This document shows positions 16,047-28,166 of a stretch of 64,000 nucleotides of DNA, piece after piece; position 1 is the first letter of the stretch; each line of letters opens with the position of its first letter. Made by a program: the position numbers and the translations under genes. The notes beneath the pieces were generated by a model, which saw nothing but the letters and a program-made list of their open reading frames with translations, did not search any database and was not told where the DNA came from. The stretch covers positions 310,001 through 374,000 of the forward strand of contig JADNYJ010000019.1 of NCBI GenBank assembly GCA_015501075.1, written 5' to 3'. Source of the stretch: Gymnopilus junonius. Its lineage: Eukaryota > Basidiomycota > Agaricomycetes > Agaricales > Galerinaceae.

Positions 16047-17606
16047 TTAAGATGCGGAGGTCGTCTTGGCAGAGGCGTCTTTCGGAACCTCCGGCTTTTG
16101 CAGAATTTGAGCAATGGTACCAGCGAGAGGAGATCCTTCTTCCATGGCCAGCTTAAGGAACCATGGCTTGCTCATATAGTTCCTTATCCTAAAAGGTGTT
16201 AGGTCGCAGGATCAAGCACTGAAAACGGAGGCATACCCGTCAGGAAGGATGACAACAATATTTTGTCCAGGTGTATTGGCTATTTTTCTTCCTTGATCGC
16301 TCTTCAGCCATCTAAGAGCCCCGGAAAGAGCACTGCCGCTGCTCCCTCCGACCAAGAGACCTTCATTCCTCATCAGCTTTTGAACTGCAGCGAAGGATTC
16401 GTCGTCGTCGGTCTTGAGCCACGTATCGACGTCATTACGGTTGAGAACATCTGGAACGAAATCATATCCAATCCCTTCGACAATATACTGGCCTCCATTA
16501 TCTGATCGATTCAAGTTCTCAGGCACAGCTAAAATACTGCCTTTCTGAAGGATGTATGAGTCGCGAAGTAAAAAGTATGATAGAGAGAGGGCGTACAGGA
16601 TCAACACCAATAACAATACAATTTGGGTTATGGGCTTTCTTAATTGCCCTTGAGAGGCCTGTTATGGTACCTCCTGTGCCAGCGCCCGCTACAATGGCAT
16701 CGACCTTCATAGAAGAGATTCTATCAGGTGTCGAGGGTGTCGATATAACAGCCTCGATGATCTCAGGGCCTGTCGTGTACTCATGGGCGAGCGGGTTGTT
16801 CACCTAACATCAATGTCAAAGATACAGTCAACATTCCGACAAGTTGCGTTCAAATTTAACATACGTTTCGGTATTGGTCTAAAATAATTCCCTTAGGAAT
16901 TTCACGCTGCAGCCGCTGGGCAACTCCTGCGATCGTTAAGGAATTCAGCCACGAGAGTGCCAGCAAAATAAATTGGGGTTCTACCTATATGACTCTCTGG
17001 AGAATCCCAAGCTGCTTCCGTAGGCGTGCGCACAACTTCAGCACCGAGGGCACGAAGGAGGGCCTCTTTCTCCTGCGAAAAGACAGTAAGCATCTAGTTG
17101 TAAGATGAAATAAAGGTAGAACGTACAAGCGACATCTTGTTAGGCATGGTTATGATAACCGAATAACCCTTATCTAAAGTATTCAGCACACGTCTCTGGA
17201 GCCGCTTGTTGGATGTTTTACCTTGATGGCGCAAGCCATGGCTAATCCAATACCTGAAATGGTAAGGTGAGTATACCGGCAGCGATAAAGATCCAGAGTT
17301 GCATACCTGTGTTACCTGAAGTTGGCTCGATGACAACACTCTTCCCTGGAATCAATTTTCCCTCCTTCTCAGCAGCTTCGATCATAGCTTTGGCAATCCT
17401 ATCCTTTACAGACCCTCCAGTGGACAAAAATTCCACTTTACCCACTGAAAAACAATCTTGAATAAATTTTCGGCGGAAGAATGAATCTGCTATCTGGGCT
17501 TACAGAGGTTGCATTTCAGGTCGTTCTCACGGGCGATCTTGTCGAGGCGTATAAGAGGTGTATGTCCAACACCACCAAGAGCGTTGTCGATAATTTGGTA
17601 GGACAT
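16047..17606 (-). CDS. CYS4: Cystathionine beta-synthase-type PLP enzyme, no C-terminal CBS pair
   Basis: PLP-dependent enzyme condensing serine with homocysteine to cystathionine in transsulfuration. The protein starts [20 protein letters not shown] and carries the PLP-lysine motif [11 protein letters not shown], the SGNTG loop and [15 protein letters not shown]. Near the C-terminus it has [17 protein letters not shown] and [16 protein letters not shown]. About seven short introns are needed. The summed exons give about 375 residues. The frame stops at 16047 about 30 residues after the RNYM-like motif that normally precedes the regulatory pair of CBS domains. Yeast Cys4 is about 507 residues. 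The RNYMSKPW element and the [12 protein letters not shown] motif favour CBS over a bacterial-type cysteine synthase, though activity as a cysteine synthase is not excluded. Confidence 0.82.
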
Positions 17607-18228
17607 TTTACTTCAGGACGGAGAAAAATGAGCCAGTGAAGGAAGATGGTGGTTGGTGTAAGAGTGAAGACCTGTTCCGGCCAAGTCGTAGCTTTATCGG
17701 ATCATGTCCATGACGCCATACCGTCGTTCTAAATATATCGCGACTGCTTCTCACCTCTTCGATTTCTCAGTGCTCTTTAGTTCTCTATACTTCTTTGCCA
17801 GCTAAATCTGCTCTGACCTGCTTGCTACTCCTAAAGCTACCTATATCTCCATTGGTCTAGTTTATTGGCGCAGCATCTTCCATCTTTCTTATGTATATTT
17901 TCTACAATAGTGTGGTCTATAGTTATACCTTACGCTGCCTTACATTATTTCTGCAACCACTGAACTCTTCCAAATAGCAACTAGTGTACCTTGAAACTTT
18001 GCTCAAATATTAACTGCTATTCTAATGAAAATGGAATTTTTTAGAAAAAAAATAGTGCTACGAACTACAGATACATCGATATCAACAAGAGGCTCGTGAA
18101 ATCTGTCTGAATATGTAGGCAATGACTACAGCCAATGATTACACCAACTCCCATACAATAGTACAAGTTCACATAACTGATCCTGCCACTGATTCCTTGG
18201 GCGGTCCACTCACCGGAATGAACTTTTT
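17607..18228. other. Spacer upstream of CYS4
   Basis: This AT-rich 620-base stretch contains the CYS4 promoter and the 3' end of the next minus-strand gene. No coding frame or RNA gene is visible. Confidence 0.5.
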
Positions 18229-18888
18229 TCACCATAGGCTTCCTAATTGACGAGGTGGGTGATCCTGTTTAGAACACCAATACTAAATTAAATAGGTTAA
18301 AAGATACGTACATGCACTCCAGTAAATTCAGGCTTCTCTTGAATAGCAGGTTCATTTTGTGACTTCTCCGTCGTAGACTCGTCCAAATTATCACTTCCAA
18401 TGCCACGCCTTACGCCTTTTTCAATGCGACCGTGGACACTACCGAAAACACCAATGTCTTCAATAGACACCGGTGGCTCACTGGTTCTCAGAACCGAATA
18501 AATAACGGTGTGTACCGTCAAGTAGGTCAACAAAGCTGGGTAAATCGAGAATAATACGACGTCCGGAACTGAGACAATCGTCTATCTAAGCGATATTTAT
18601 TGTAGTGGAAGAGCGGGACTTACCCAGGACATTGGCAACCATGAGGAGCAGAAATGTTAAATTGAAGCTCATATAGAATAAATAAGCCGAAAAGATAAAT
18701 CCGCTGGTCATGAAAAGGCCTAAAGTGACGAAGCCACCAACAAAGGCAGCAAGAGTAGCCCAACGTTCCGCGAAAGCAGGATCTTTCAGGGCCTTGTTGA
18801 CCAAATAGTACGCTGCAGTTGAAACTGCAATTGGCGCCACGAATACAAGAGCCAATGTGGATGTGTTGTAATTTCTGGATTGCGACAT
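18229..18888 (-). CDS. Small multi-spanning membrane protein, unknown function
   Basis: Not recognised. The first exon starts MSQSRNYNTSTLALVFVAPI and contains a hydrophobic segment (residues about 12-30) and a long hydrophobic stretch (about 45-95), enough for two or three membrane passes. A canonical intron (GTAAGT donor) joins in frame to VPDVVLFSIYPALLTYLTVH, another membrane segment, followed by an acidic, polar tail. A second intron leads to a short last exon ending RQLGSLW-stop. The total is about 190 residues with probably four membrane segments and no signal peptide. Splicing and composition look genuine. The start at 18888 is the first in-frame methionine. It diverges from DLD1, about 600 bases away. 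No function is proposed. Confidence 0.65.
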
Positions 18889-19494
18889 TGTTTGAAGATG
18901 GGTGGTGTGAAGAATGTGGAGAGACGGTGTCTTAGCTTTAAATTAGTACAACATTTCCAAACGTAGAGACTCGTATCTGCTCATCATCATCAACAAGTGT
19001 AAATTTGCTCACTCTCAGAAAACCCATCCTACTGTTGGAGGACAGCAGGGGCTAGGCGCCGTTCCGCGATTATCGATACGCGGGCGACTTCTAATCTAAT
19101 GATTCTAATCTAAGCGCCGCGGAACTTAACCGGCCCGGATCGGTACTTCAGTAACGGGCGCCCGGCGAACAGGATTCTTTGACTTTTGCAAGAACTTTGG
19201 GCACACTCGTTCACGACTTATCCATGACGTGGTACCCACTCTCAATTTCTACCAATTCACGTGTCTGCTTTTCAGCTATAGTCTTGCTTCCCAATCTAAC
19301 AATTTTAGCAGCAATCATTTGCCATTCCCCTGAACCGAAAAAGGCGGAGGTTGAAGACGGAGATGTGAACATGAACCCATCCCCTGTGATCTCTTTGCCT
19401 GGGCCGGTCTGCATATCGAAGCTGCGATGCTTATATAGCATAAGATGCCCCGTTATTATGCCTTTTCAGAAACCACTTGTTCTTCGATTCTACG
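18889..19494. promoter_or_regulatory. Divergent promoter region, membrane protein / DLD1
   Basis: About 600 bases lie between two divergent start codons. The middle (about 19.05-19.17 kb) is GC-rich with several CG-containing inverted motifs. No open frame resembles a known protein. A short CT/TA-rich region precedes the DLD1 start. Confidence 0.4.
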
Positions 19495-21977
19495 ATGTTC
19501 ACTTTGGTTCGTTGGCATGCGCGTGCTGGTATTGCTCGTCACTTTATCAGCTCGCAACAGGGCCATTTCGCCATTTGCAACTACCGAACTGTTTGTAGCG
19601 TCAAAGGTACTTCACATTTGAACCCCTCGTCTTCCCTTCGTTCCACAACCAGTGGCCTATTCAGAGGACATATCCGGGTACAGCATCAACGGTCAAGGTC
19701 ATTTTCCACCTCGAATCCCCAGTCTAAGGACCGTGCTACCGCTTCAAGTTCACTCCTTTTCTTCGTAGCATTTGCTAGTGGAGTGGTGGGATTCACGGTG
19801 GCGAAGTCGTCTCTCTTCTCTCAGACAGGCGGTCATGGCAGCAATAAAACGCAATTTGGGACACCGGAAGATATTCAAAAGGCAATTGGGGAATTGAAGA
19901 CGGCTTTTAAGGAGTCAGACGAGGCGAAAGTGTCGACTGATCTAGACGACCTACGTACCCATGGATTCTCACCCAACGATCATCTTCCAGGTTGGTTTTT
20001 ATCTTTACATACCATTTTTATTTATTTCTTCACTTCCGCTTGCAGGTGTGAACCACAGTGTAGTGGTATACCCTGAATCAACGGAGGACGTAGTGAAGGT
20101 AGTGAAGATTGCGACAAAATATCGCGTTCCCATTACCGCTTACTCAGGCGCAACAAGCCTTGAAGGGCAATATCGCGGTGTATGTTTATGTTCTATCTTA
20201 CTTTCTGTTTGAAATTCATCTCAGCGTCAATGAAACCCTTAGCATGCAGCAGGCGGAATCTGTGTCGATATGGCGAATATGGACCGCATTATTAGCATCA
20301 ACGGTGGGCATCTCTCGTTGTGTAACCCCCACAAGACTGAAGAATCACTTAAGAGAAGGACTCCGATTTGGTCTGTCAGCCTGGTATAGGATGGGTCGAC
20401 GTCAACAATACCTTGGCAGAGAAAGGTCAATTTCGCACTCTTAGCTGTATTCGACGCTAGCCTGACTAATTTTACTTTGCACTCCCAGGCATTCCTCTAT
20501 TCTTCCCGGTAAGAATGAGAACTGTCTATTCCCACATGATCCACTCAGCAAATTCCCAAGATTGACCCAGCACCTGGGGCTACAATAGGAGGGATGATCA
20601 GTACCGGGTGTTCTGGGAGTCCGTCCAGCAGCCATTTCTTTCCGTCTTCTATCAATAACTAAATTTCTTCATTCAAGCAAATGCCGTTCGCTACGGTACT
20701 GCTAAGGGAGAGTGGTTCCTAAATGCTGTATGCCCCGCTGTTTCGATCGCTTAATCCCACTTTCCTAACAAAAATTCTCTTCAGACGGTCGTATTACCGT
20801 CCGGCGAAGTGATCAAAACTCGTCGTCGATCTCGCAAGTCCTCAGCAGGATTTGATACCACCAAGTTATTTATTGGTGCTGAGGGAACGCTAGGAATTAT
20901 CACCGAGGGTATGTTGTTTTTCTCGGATCATCACCCAAGTATTGAATAGAAGTTAATAGTGACCATCCGTCTCACTCCCGTCCTTCCAACCACTGTCGCA
21001 GTCGTGCATTTCCCCGATGTGCAGAAGGCGACAGAGGCAGTAGGCGATATTCTGCAGGCTGGCGTAGGGATCCGTTAGTCTTTCATTATTTTCCTCCTCC
21101 TTCGTCACCTCTCTGATGCACCTATTTCCAGAATGCGTCGAACTAGTAGACGACCGCTTTATTACCGCCATTAATAAATTTGGCATGTCTTCTCGTAATT
21201 ACCCCGAGAAGGATAGTCTTTTCTTCAAATTCCAAGGACCTACGACCTCCTCTCTCAAAGAAACGGCTGCTATAGTCAAAACAATAACGCAGAAATACGG
21301 AGGCGAAGGCTTCAGAGTTGCCAAAACTGAGACTGAAGCCGACGAATTATGGAGTGATAGGAAGAATGCACTCTATGCTGGGCTGGCTCTCGCTGGTGAA
21401 GGAGCCTTAGGCTGGCCGACAGATGTTTGGTGAGGCATCTCAGACCTGTAATTCAAGTTTGTGTGCCAACTAATGTGTCCGTTCAAGTGTTCCTGTCTCC
21501 AAACTTCCAGAGCTTGTCATGGAAACCAAGAAAGACATCGCAGACGCTGGTTTGAACGCCACAATTGTAGGTCACGTAGGAGACGGGAATTTCCATGCAC
21601 AAATAATTTTCGAGTCGGAAGAGGGACGGCAAAAAGTCAAAGAGGTCGTGAAGAGGATGATAAAGAGAGCTATTGCGCTAGACGGGACATGTCAGTTCTG
21701 CATTCAATTTTATTTCTCTTCCTTAAGGAAGTCTCTAACTCCAACACAGGCACAGGTGAACATGGCGTAGGCATTGGGAAGAAGGAGTACCTTAACGAAG
21801 AACTGGGCGAGGGCACAGTGAAGTTGATGAAGACTATCAAGAATACAATTGATCCCTTGGGGCTGTTTAATCCTGGCAAGGTAAATACAAAGCATTTGGT
21901 GACCGCATCACATCGCTGACAAGACGTTATTGCTTCAGCTGTATCCTGATGATCCCCCTGAAGTTTCTAAGTCTTAA
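19495..21977 (+). CDS. DLD1: Mitochondrial D-lactate dehydrogenase (cytochrome), FAD-dependent
   Basis: Oxidises D-lactate to pyruvate and passes electrons to cytochrome c; acts at the mitochondrial inner membrane. The N-terminus is Arg/Ser-rich (a presequence) followed by a hydrophobic anchor ([17 protein letters not shown]). The FAD-binding part shows [20 protein letters not shown] and [13 protein letters not shown], then [15 protein letters not shown] and [15 protein letters not shown]. The C-terminal part has [13 protein letters not shown] and [14 protein letters not shown], then [13 protein letters not shown], ending EVSKS-stop. About ten short introns are required and fit GT-AG rules. 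The first ATG in frame is at 19495; the upstream extension uses only a TTG. It converges on eIF3e with a 189-base gap. Confidence 0.9.
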
Positions 21978-22166
21978 CTCTATAGTTCTTCCTCTCCATT
22001 TTGTTAGCTTTGCTCGGGATATTGGGACTTTGATGATTCAATTCGCATGCACAGCTCAGATCAGGAAAGAAAGGGTGTTTTTGGTTGATCAAAGCAACGC
22101 GGGTAAGAAATACAAGACGTGAGCATGAACATGAACATGAATAGACACAAAGAAGGGCCCGAAAAC

Positions 22167-23834
22167 TTAGTTGACGGCAACGGTTTGAATGGCAGCATCG
22201 GGTTTTGTCGTTTGTGGTTGGGCAGCCGCAGCACCTTGTGACCCTGAGCGAGCGATAGCGACACCTAAAGCTTGCGTACGAACTGCAAGCTGGCGTGTCT
22301 TTTCGATGACGGTTTGGTATACAGGCAGAGGAGGTCGATTGATCTCGATGACGTTCTGCATTGAAGTCGAAATTTGAATGAGAACACGCAGTCAAGAAGT
22401 AATAACTGATACTGACATTTTCAAGATCGATTCTAGCATCAGCGCCCATGCGAGTCTCGCGGATGCGGTTGACGATCCACTTTTCGCCCTCTTCTTGTGA
22501 GAGATTGAGTCGTTCAGAGAGGTTTCTGTCAAAACGGTTGTCACTGAGAAAAGTACGCAAAGAAGATGAAATTAATACATACGCAATATCAATCTTCTGG
22601 TGAATTCTGCAATATGCCTCACTGATCAAATACCGTGCGTTATCCAAGAACTCGTCCTTGAATTCGTTCAAGAAGAAATCGTTTCCAACAACCTCCTCAG
22701 CGAGGCTCAATTCCCTCTGAGCAGCCTCAAAGTCAAATTCGATGTATAGCTCCTTGAGGAACGAAGTAACAGGATCGGCGTATTGGTACTCTTCTGTTTG
22801 AATCACCTTGACCACTTCTCGGATGGCATGACGTACTCGGGAGGATATAGGAGCAGCAGCGGCACCGACACCGGCAGCAGCTTTGCGCGAGAGGATCGCA
22901 GCGGCTGCTAGGTACCGTAGGATCCAAGGGCAAGAAGTTTGGATGGTGTTAAGGTATGTCGGTGAGAGGAAGGTCTCCAATAACAGCGTCCGTCCCTGTG
23001 GGTGGTTAAAGTAGACGAACAAACTCCAGTGTGCGAGCCAAGTACGTGAATGCAGTTGGCTTAACGCAGGATCAGGGAGGTTGTTGGCGGAGGCGGAAGC
23101 AGATGCGAGGAGGGACGCAGGGCTGCGGGAGTCGATGGTGTCTCTTAAAGTGTTGAGCTCTTCCAGAGCAGACTCCCATGACCCAGTGAGGATGTCCGAG
23201 GCGAGCTTGCCCCAATGCGCGGAGGTGTTGAGATCGTTGTCGGTGGAGAGGACGCGGAAATGGTATAGGTAGTCGGCGGCACCGCTGTAGTTTCCATAGG
23301 AGTATTGGAATTGACCAAAGTTGTATAGAGCGGTAATTTGCTCTAGGGTGAGCTGATAAATGGCATGTCAGGTGGAATGATGAGCTGTAGGGAGATGAAG
23401 AGGGACGGCGCACGTTGTAGTTATCCTTTAGATACTGCAAGTTTTGATTCTTGTCCTGTCGCAGAGCCTGTGCGACGTCTGGGTTTTCGATGACATCCAA
23501 TACAGCCTGAGCCTCCTGCTGCAGTCTCTCGTTCTTCTCTACCACGTTTTTCCGCTTCTCGTCGAATTCTACAAGGTCTCCGATAAGTAAACATCCCACT
23601 ATGTTAACCTGCACAAGAGATCTTACCTGTAGGGACCTCCTTGCCGGGATAGATCTGCTCAAAGAGCGACACGGCATAATCGGCCATGTTAGTGCCTTTT
23701 GCGAGCTCATATTGGGCTTGCTGGACTTCTTCTTTCGGGTAAAGGTTGATTTCTGCGAGATGGGCAAGAAGAGGGAAAGACAGATGTCGGTCGAGGTACG
23801 GGATGATCGTTTTCGAGAGGTCGTGGTCGGCCAT
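22167..23834 (-). CDS. INT6: Translation initiation factor eIF3 subunit e (Int6)
   Basis: PCI-domain subunit of the eIF3 complex on the 40S ribosome. The start at 23834 gives MADHDLSKTIIPYLDRHLSF, the conserved eIF3e N-terminus, followed by LYPKEEVQQAQYELAKGTNM. Later segments include QITALYNFGQFQYSYGNY, a Ser/Ala-rich insert and the PCI region (LSERLNLSQEEGEKWIVNRI and RMGADARIDLENNVIEINRP). The protein ends in an Ala/Gln/Thr-rich tail, AAIQTVAVN-stop. Five or so short introns are needed. The total is about 450 residues, normal for the family. An in-frame methionine 60 bases upstream exists, but the family N-terminus fits 23834. Confidence 0.93.
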
Positions 23835-25181
23835 TTTCTTCGGGTGCTCTACGACGACGTAGATGATCAACCCAGAAATTTGATGCACAGCCACCTATTT
23901 TCCCACAATACTTAATCGCGCTCCTTAGCACGAGCGTCTGCAGGCGTCAGCCAAACTGCCACCACACATCGCCTATCGTGCTGTCCTGGCTGATTTGCAT
24001 AATGATCTCCGACACAGTAATTTGAAGACCACTCACTGGCAGAAACATGCACGTTCATGATGCTTTGAGCTCTCTGGCGATGGCATAGGACATGGGCATG
24101 CGCCCGCACTGGCAGCAACTCATTATTGAAAGACGAACAGCAAGAGCAATGACAACTACATAAAAATTGATTACTTGTGCAGAAATTTGCGTCGCAACAA
24201 AAAATGCGCTCAGCATGCGCCTGTCAATCTCCAGGTCCGAAGGCCATCGAATCATGTCACTTTTGAAAATTAAAACAATGTTGTCCAGCAACCGTCATCG
24301 CCGTCACCCCGTCCCGACTTGACTTGGGCACTCTTCTTGTCCTTCTGACTTTTGACATGGCTGATCGTTCGCAAGGTTTCTGGAGTAGAGTAGTGCTTTT
24401 GCCTCTCATGGCGAAGCAGTCACCTTACCCTGCTCTGCCCGGATATTGGAATATCTCCACCACGACACCAACACGCCAGCATTGGCAATCGCAGCTGAAA
24501 GCATGGACTTGATCATGAAAGCACTATGACCCGCCCGTCTGATCACATCAGCACGCTTCTCTTTCTGGGTATGTACTCAGATTTCAGAGCAGATATCAAG
24601 GATATCAAGTTCGCAATGATCATCAGCATCCTTCATCATCGCAGCCACACGCTCAATATCAGCATTTTCTGAAATAATCATAGTCCCTTCTCGGCCTATA
24701 TTTGTGCCCGCCTTCCGCTGACCCCCTTCACTTAGAACACAGGTAACTTTAGCCTCCAAGTGGGAAATCCGAAGAGTGGGTGTTGGGAACACTGATCACT
24801 GATACACACCACTGACAATGGGTGGGCGAATGTCATGACACTGTTAAGATATTGGTATTGGGTATGTGCTTTACAGTCAGTTGCGTTGCTACAATGTGAA
24901 ACTTCTCTTCTTAACTCCTTGATTTATCTCTCCCTTCTCTCACCCAGTCAGTCATGGCTTCAGCACCATGTACACCCGTTATCATTGATCAATGATCGAG
25001 GTTCCTTTATGAGACCCATAGCTATTCGAGGATACGCCAATCGTCCGAAATCCCCTTGATGTCCTATCGGAACTCGGGGATGGGAAGGAAGATTGGCCTT
25101 CCGTATATGAGGTATGCGAGGTATGTATAGCTGCACCATACTTATTCCTGGGACGGTGGGACCTGAACCTGAAGTTATTCT
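23835..25181. other. Gene-poor spacer left of the inverted-repeat element
   Basis: About 1.3 kb upstream of INT6 contain only short unrelated open frames. One minus-strand frame (24577-24792) has ordinary amino-acid composition, ending DDHCELDILDICSEI, but no splice context or family that I recognise. It could be a fragment of a decayed gene. Confidence 0.45.
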
Positions 25182-25824
25182 CACTGCTGGCAACAGGTTA
25201 TTTAAGTAGACTAAAAATGATTAAAAAAATAAATTAAACATGTTTACATGTTTTCGACCATTTTTTGAGTTCTTGAATCTATTAAAAATGATATATTTTA
25301 ATTCTGAAAAAATATAATACAGATCCTACCTGTATTATAAAGTTCTTAGCCCCACAGAATCTAAAGTTTACATCGTGTTTTTGTATAGACAAAAGCTTTT
25401 GTTAAATTTCACATTCACAATTTCTTTTGTTGTCTTGTAAATGATAAATTTAGCAAGAATTTTTGTTGTTGGATAAACAAAAAGAACAATGTTTCACACC
25501 CAAACTGAATTGAAAATATTTTTAACTTATTTTAAAGGGACCAAAACTTGTCTTAAATACTACAATTGACAACGAGAACAATAAAACAATAAACTCTACC
25601 TTTCTGTCACCATTTTTGATCAAAAAAAATTAGCACAAGTATTGCATTTAACAGGCCTATAAATATGCTAAAAATGAAGTGTTTGACAAAAGAATTTCTG
25701 TACCAGCAATTGTTGAGTTGAAAATAGATTTTATGTGACGGAAAAGCAGACCAAGAACATAAACATGTTTAATTTATTTATTTAATCATTTTTGGTCAAC
25801 TTAAATAACCTGTTGCCAGCAGTG
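25182..25824. mobile_element. AT-rich non-autonomous inverted-repeat transposon, CACTA-like ends
   Basis: The 643-base element has 65-base terminal inverted repeats (25182-25246 and 25760-25824) differing at about three positions. It starts CACTGCTGGCAACAGG, matching the CACTR ends of the CACTA/EnSpm superfamily. It is flanked by the 3-base direct repeat TCT (25179-25181 and 25825-25827), the target size of that superfamily. The interior is far more AT-rich than its surroundings and has no coding frame. It would have to be moved by a transposase encoded elsewhere. The superfamily call rests on ends and duplication size only. Confidence 0.8.
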
Positions 25825-25827
25825 TCT

Positions 25828-27311
25828 AGGTGTGATTTAATAGCGGGTGACATCTTTTAAGTTTCCCAACGAGATGGAGGGGTGCACAACATTCTCAGTC
25901 ATCGCGTGCCGGATTAGGATATCGCATCCTAGACAGTCCGACGTCTGCGTCTGCCATCCTGCCTCTCCGTTTCTTCGATACCAAACAGACTGCCGATGTC
26001 CGCTTTCACGCATTTTTTTTACATACCTTCGAGCACTTTCGCCCGAGACCTGTGAGCTGCCGAGAGGACCGAGAACCGAGTCCTGTCCAGTGGCGGCGAT
26101 TAACAGTTCTGCTTATCTCGTTCACAGAGACGTGGGACGTGCTTATTTTATGCACTAGGGGGTACCGCGCAGGACATCTGCTGATTCGACAGCTTTTCCC
26201 AGTTGGAGGTTCTGGTAAAGGCAATTCGCCCATTTGATGTCGCTTGTCTATTCTTGAAGCGACTGTAGGGACCCACAAGTCCCTTCAAAGTTTTTATTCA
26301 TTTGTTTACTCGTCTGCTTCTAGGCGTTGTTCTTTACAGGCGGCATAATACGAGTCAGTTTTCATTACATAAAAGGTTGTTAGACTCGGCATGTACACAA
26401 TCAGTCGGGAATGCACTTCCTTCCTGCTATATTCCAGTGGACGAATGCCTGCGTATGTGGCCATCAACAGTATTGCTGCGCTTGGACTGGACTTCTCTCA
26501 TATGGGCGCTTTCTTTACGCTGGTTATGGGTATGGTGTGCCTGCATTGTCAGTTCGCCAGCAGCTGCCTTTTCATGATATATACATTCTTGAAACAGGGG
26601 GGATGAATTTGTACAAGTGGTAACTGCTAATATACCTGCATATGGGAGTCCGTATTCCCGATATACATAAATTTTGCTAGTAAAAGCCGAGCGAACTTGG
26701 ATGGTCCACCAAGCGTGTGTACATGTGTATTAGCCGCAGCATTGCCTTGAATAGGGACTTGTGTGTGATGTATGATTGTTTCTCGTTCCTTATTTATATG
26801 GGGGATCAATCTTGTAGGTTGTAAGAGTGCCTAGAATCAAAATTCGGGGTCGATTTTTTGCAGGATGCAAGATGGATGGATGGTGATCAGGTTAGCGAGA
26901 GGAGGGAGCTTTAGGCTCCAGGCCTTTAAATTTCGTATGTTCTTTTTCCCCCTGTTTTATAGATTGGGATGAGATGCGATTATTTTTTATTGTAGGTTTA
27001 CTACTAGGGGGGAAGTCTTAAAAGTTTGCATCAGCATTTGGTCAGAGATTGCTTTTTGCACGAGATGTATCTCGGAAAGCGGTGGGTGAACTTTGAAAAG
27101 AACTTATTTTCATCCTGCGTAATAGGCATCGTGCTGTAGATGAGGCACTTGATAAACTGATTTGGAATATAGGTAATTGATGTACTTATCCTAGAGTGCT
27201 ATGTAGACTGTGGATTGAACAATGAGTACAAGTACAACGATATCCACTTGTTATATATAAGTACAAGATTTCCTTTCCATAGATCCTTCCGAAACGCAGA
27301 TAAAGTTCAAA
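25828..27311. other. Spacer right of the inverted-repeat element
   Basis: About 1.5 kb have only short overlapping open frames (for example three frames at 26.30-26.62 kb, all Leu/Cys/Ser-rich), none resembling a known protein. The right end is the 3' region of the DOPA-dioxygenase-like gene. Confidence 0.45.
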
Positions 27312-28166
27312 TCAAATCTTCTTCAAAATGGTGTCGTTGAGAGGCCAGGGCCTGCCCATCCATATGGCACGCTCGGTATGGTCGCGGTAGGGATCGTCCG
27401 TGTTGGGATGAATGAGTACCCTTGGTAACCGAGAAGGGGGTCCAGAAATAAGCGCGGCCGAAGGCGGTTCGGTTGGTTGTATATGGCGTCATAGGCAGGG
27501 TAGAGGAAAGTGGACGTTCGATAGAGAAAAGAGAAGTGCGCAGAAGCAGAAATAGAGATAGAGTTACGAGGGGATCAGAAAGAGTTTGAATTGGGGTATA
27601 TACATAGGAAGAAATCAGAAAATGATACGCACGAGCATGGACCGCGATTGACCGCAAGCCAAGAGAACAAGGCCCCGGTCTGATGGGGGTCAAAGGTGTT
27701 CACCTCGAACATGGCGGTGGGATGGGGGCCTGTAGGGTAGTGTGTCAGGAAAAGGAGTTCTGTGCTGGATCAGTACTTGCCTACTGGGCGATCCCAGAAA
27801 CGATAAATTCGGAGCTAGGAGGAATTACGGGGGTGGTGTGGTGGCAAAGACAGGTTATGTACCTCTGGAAATTCGCGCCTGATTCGCTCGTGCAGCTCTT
27901 TGGCAAAGAGAGACTCGGACTGGCTAGATGGCATGTAATATACTGACAAAGAGGATATATGAGATGCCGTAGAGCAAGTGGATGGATTTACTGTGGAAAT
28001 CAAAGCCATTGTTGTCTGGGCGGATGGGGGCAGGGAAGCGGTGGTACGCGGATGACTTGGAGTCGGACGGGGGGTTGCAGAGAGACTTGCCGTCGGGATT
28101 GAGGTCAGTAGGGAGGGGCGGGAGGCCCTGGTAGCCCTCGAGAGGAGATGGCCAGATGGCGGTCAT
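27312..28166 (-). CDS. DOPA 4,5-dioxygenase-family extradiol dioxygenase
   Basis: Small non-heme iron enzyme family (Pfam DOPA_dioxygen) that opens catechol rings; Amanita DodA is the known member. The start at 28166 gives MTAIWPSPLEGYQGLPPL. Splicing then yields GFDFHIYYM, LFAKELHERIRREFPE, LRIYRFWDRPVGPHPTAMFE, VNTFDPHQTGALFSWLAVNR, VLIHPNTDDPYRDHTERAIW and a C-terminus NDTILKKI-stop. The histidines of DFHIYY, GPHPTAMFE and LIHPNT are the expected metal and active-site positions of the family. Intron 27730-27780 only restores the family frame if its donor is GC (GCAAGT). The total is about 190 residues, typical. It is head to head with the Far1-like gene. Substrate and any pigment role are unknown. 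Confidence 0.85.

Noticed and set aside
19477..19494. Upstream extension of DLD1 beginning at 19477
   Set aside because: The codon there is TTG, not ATG. The first true ATG, with a plausible presequence after it, is 19495.
24577..24792. 71-codon minus-strand frame with ordinary composition
   Set aside because: No start context, splice partners or family resemblance were found, so it is kept only as a possible gene fragment in the spacer description.
26302..26623. Three overlapping plus-strand frames
   Set aside because: All three frames are open over the same DNA, with no codon bias or similarity favouring any.
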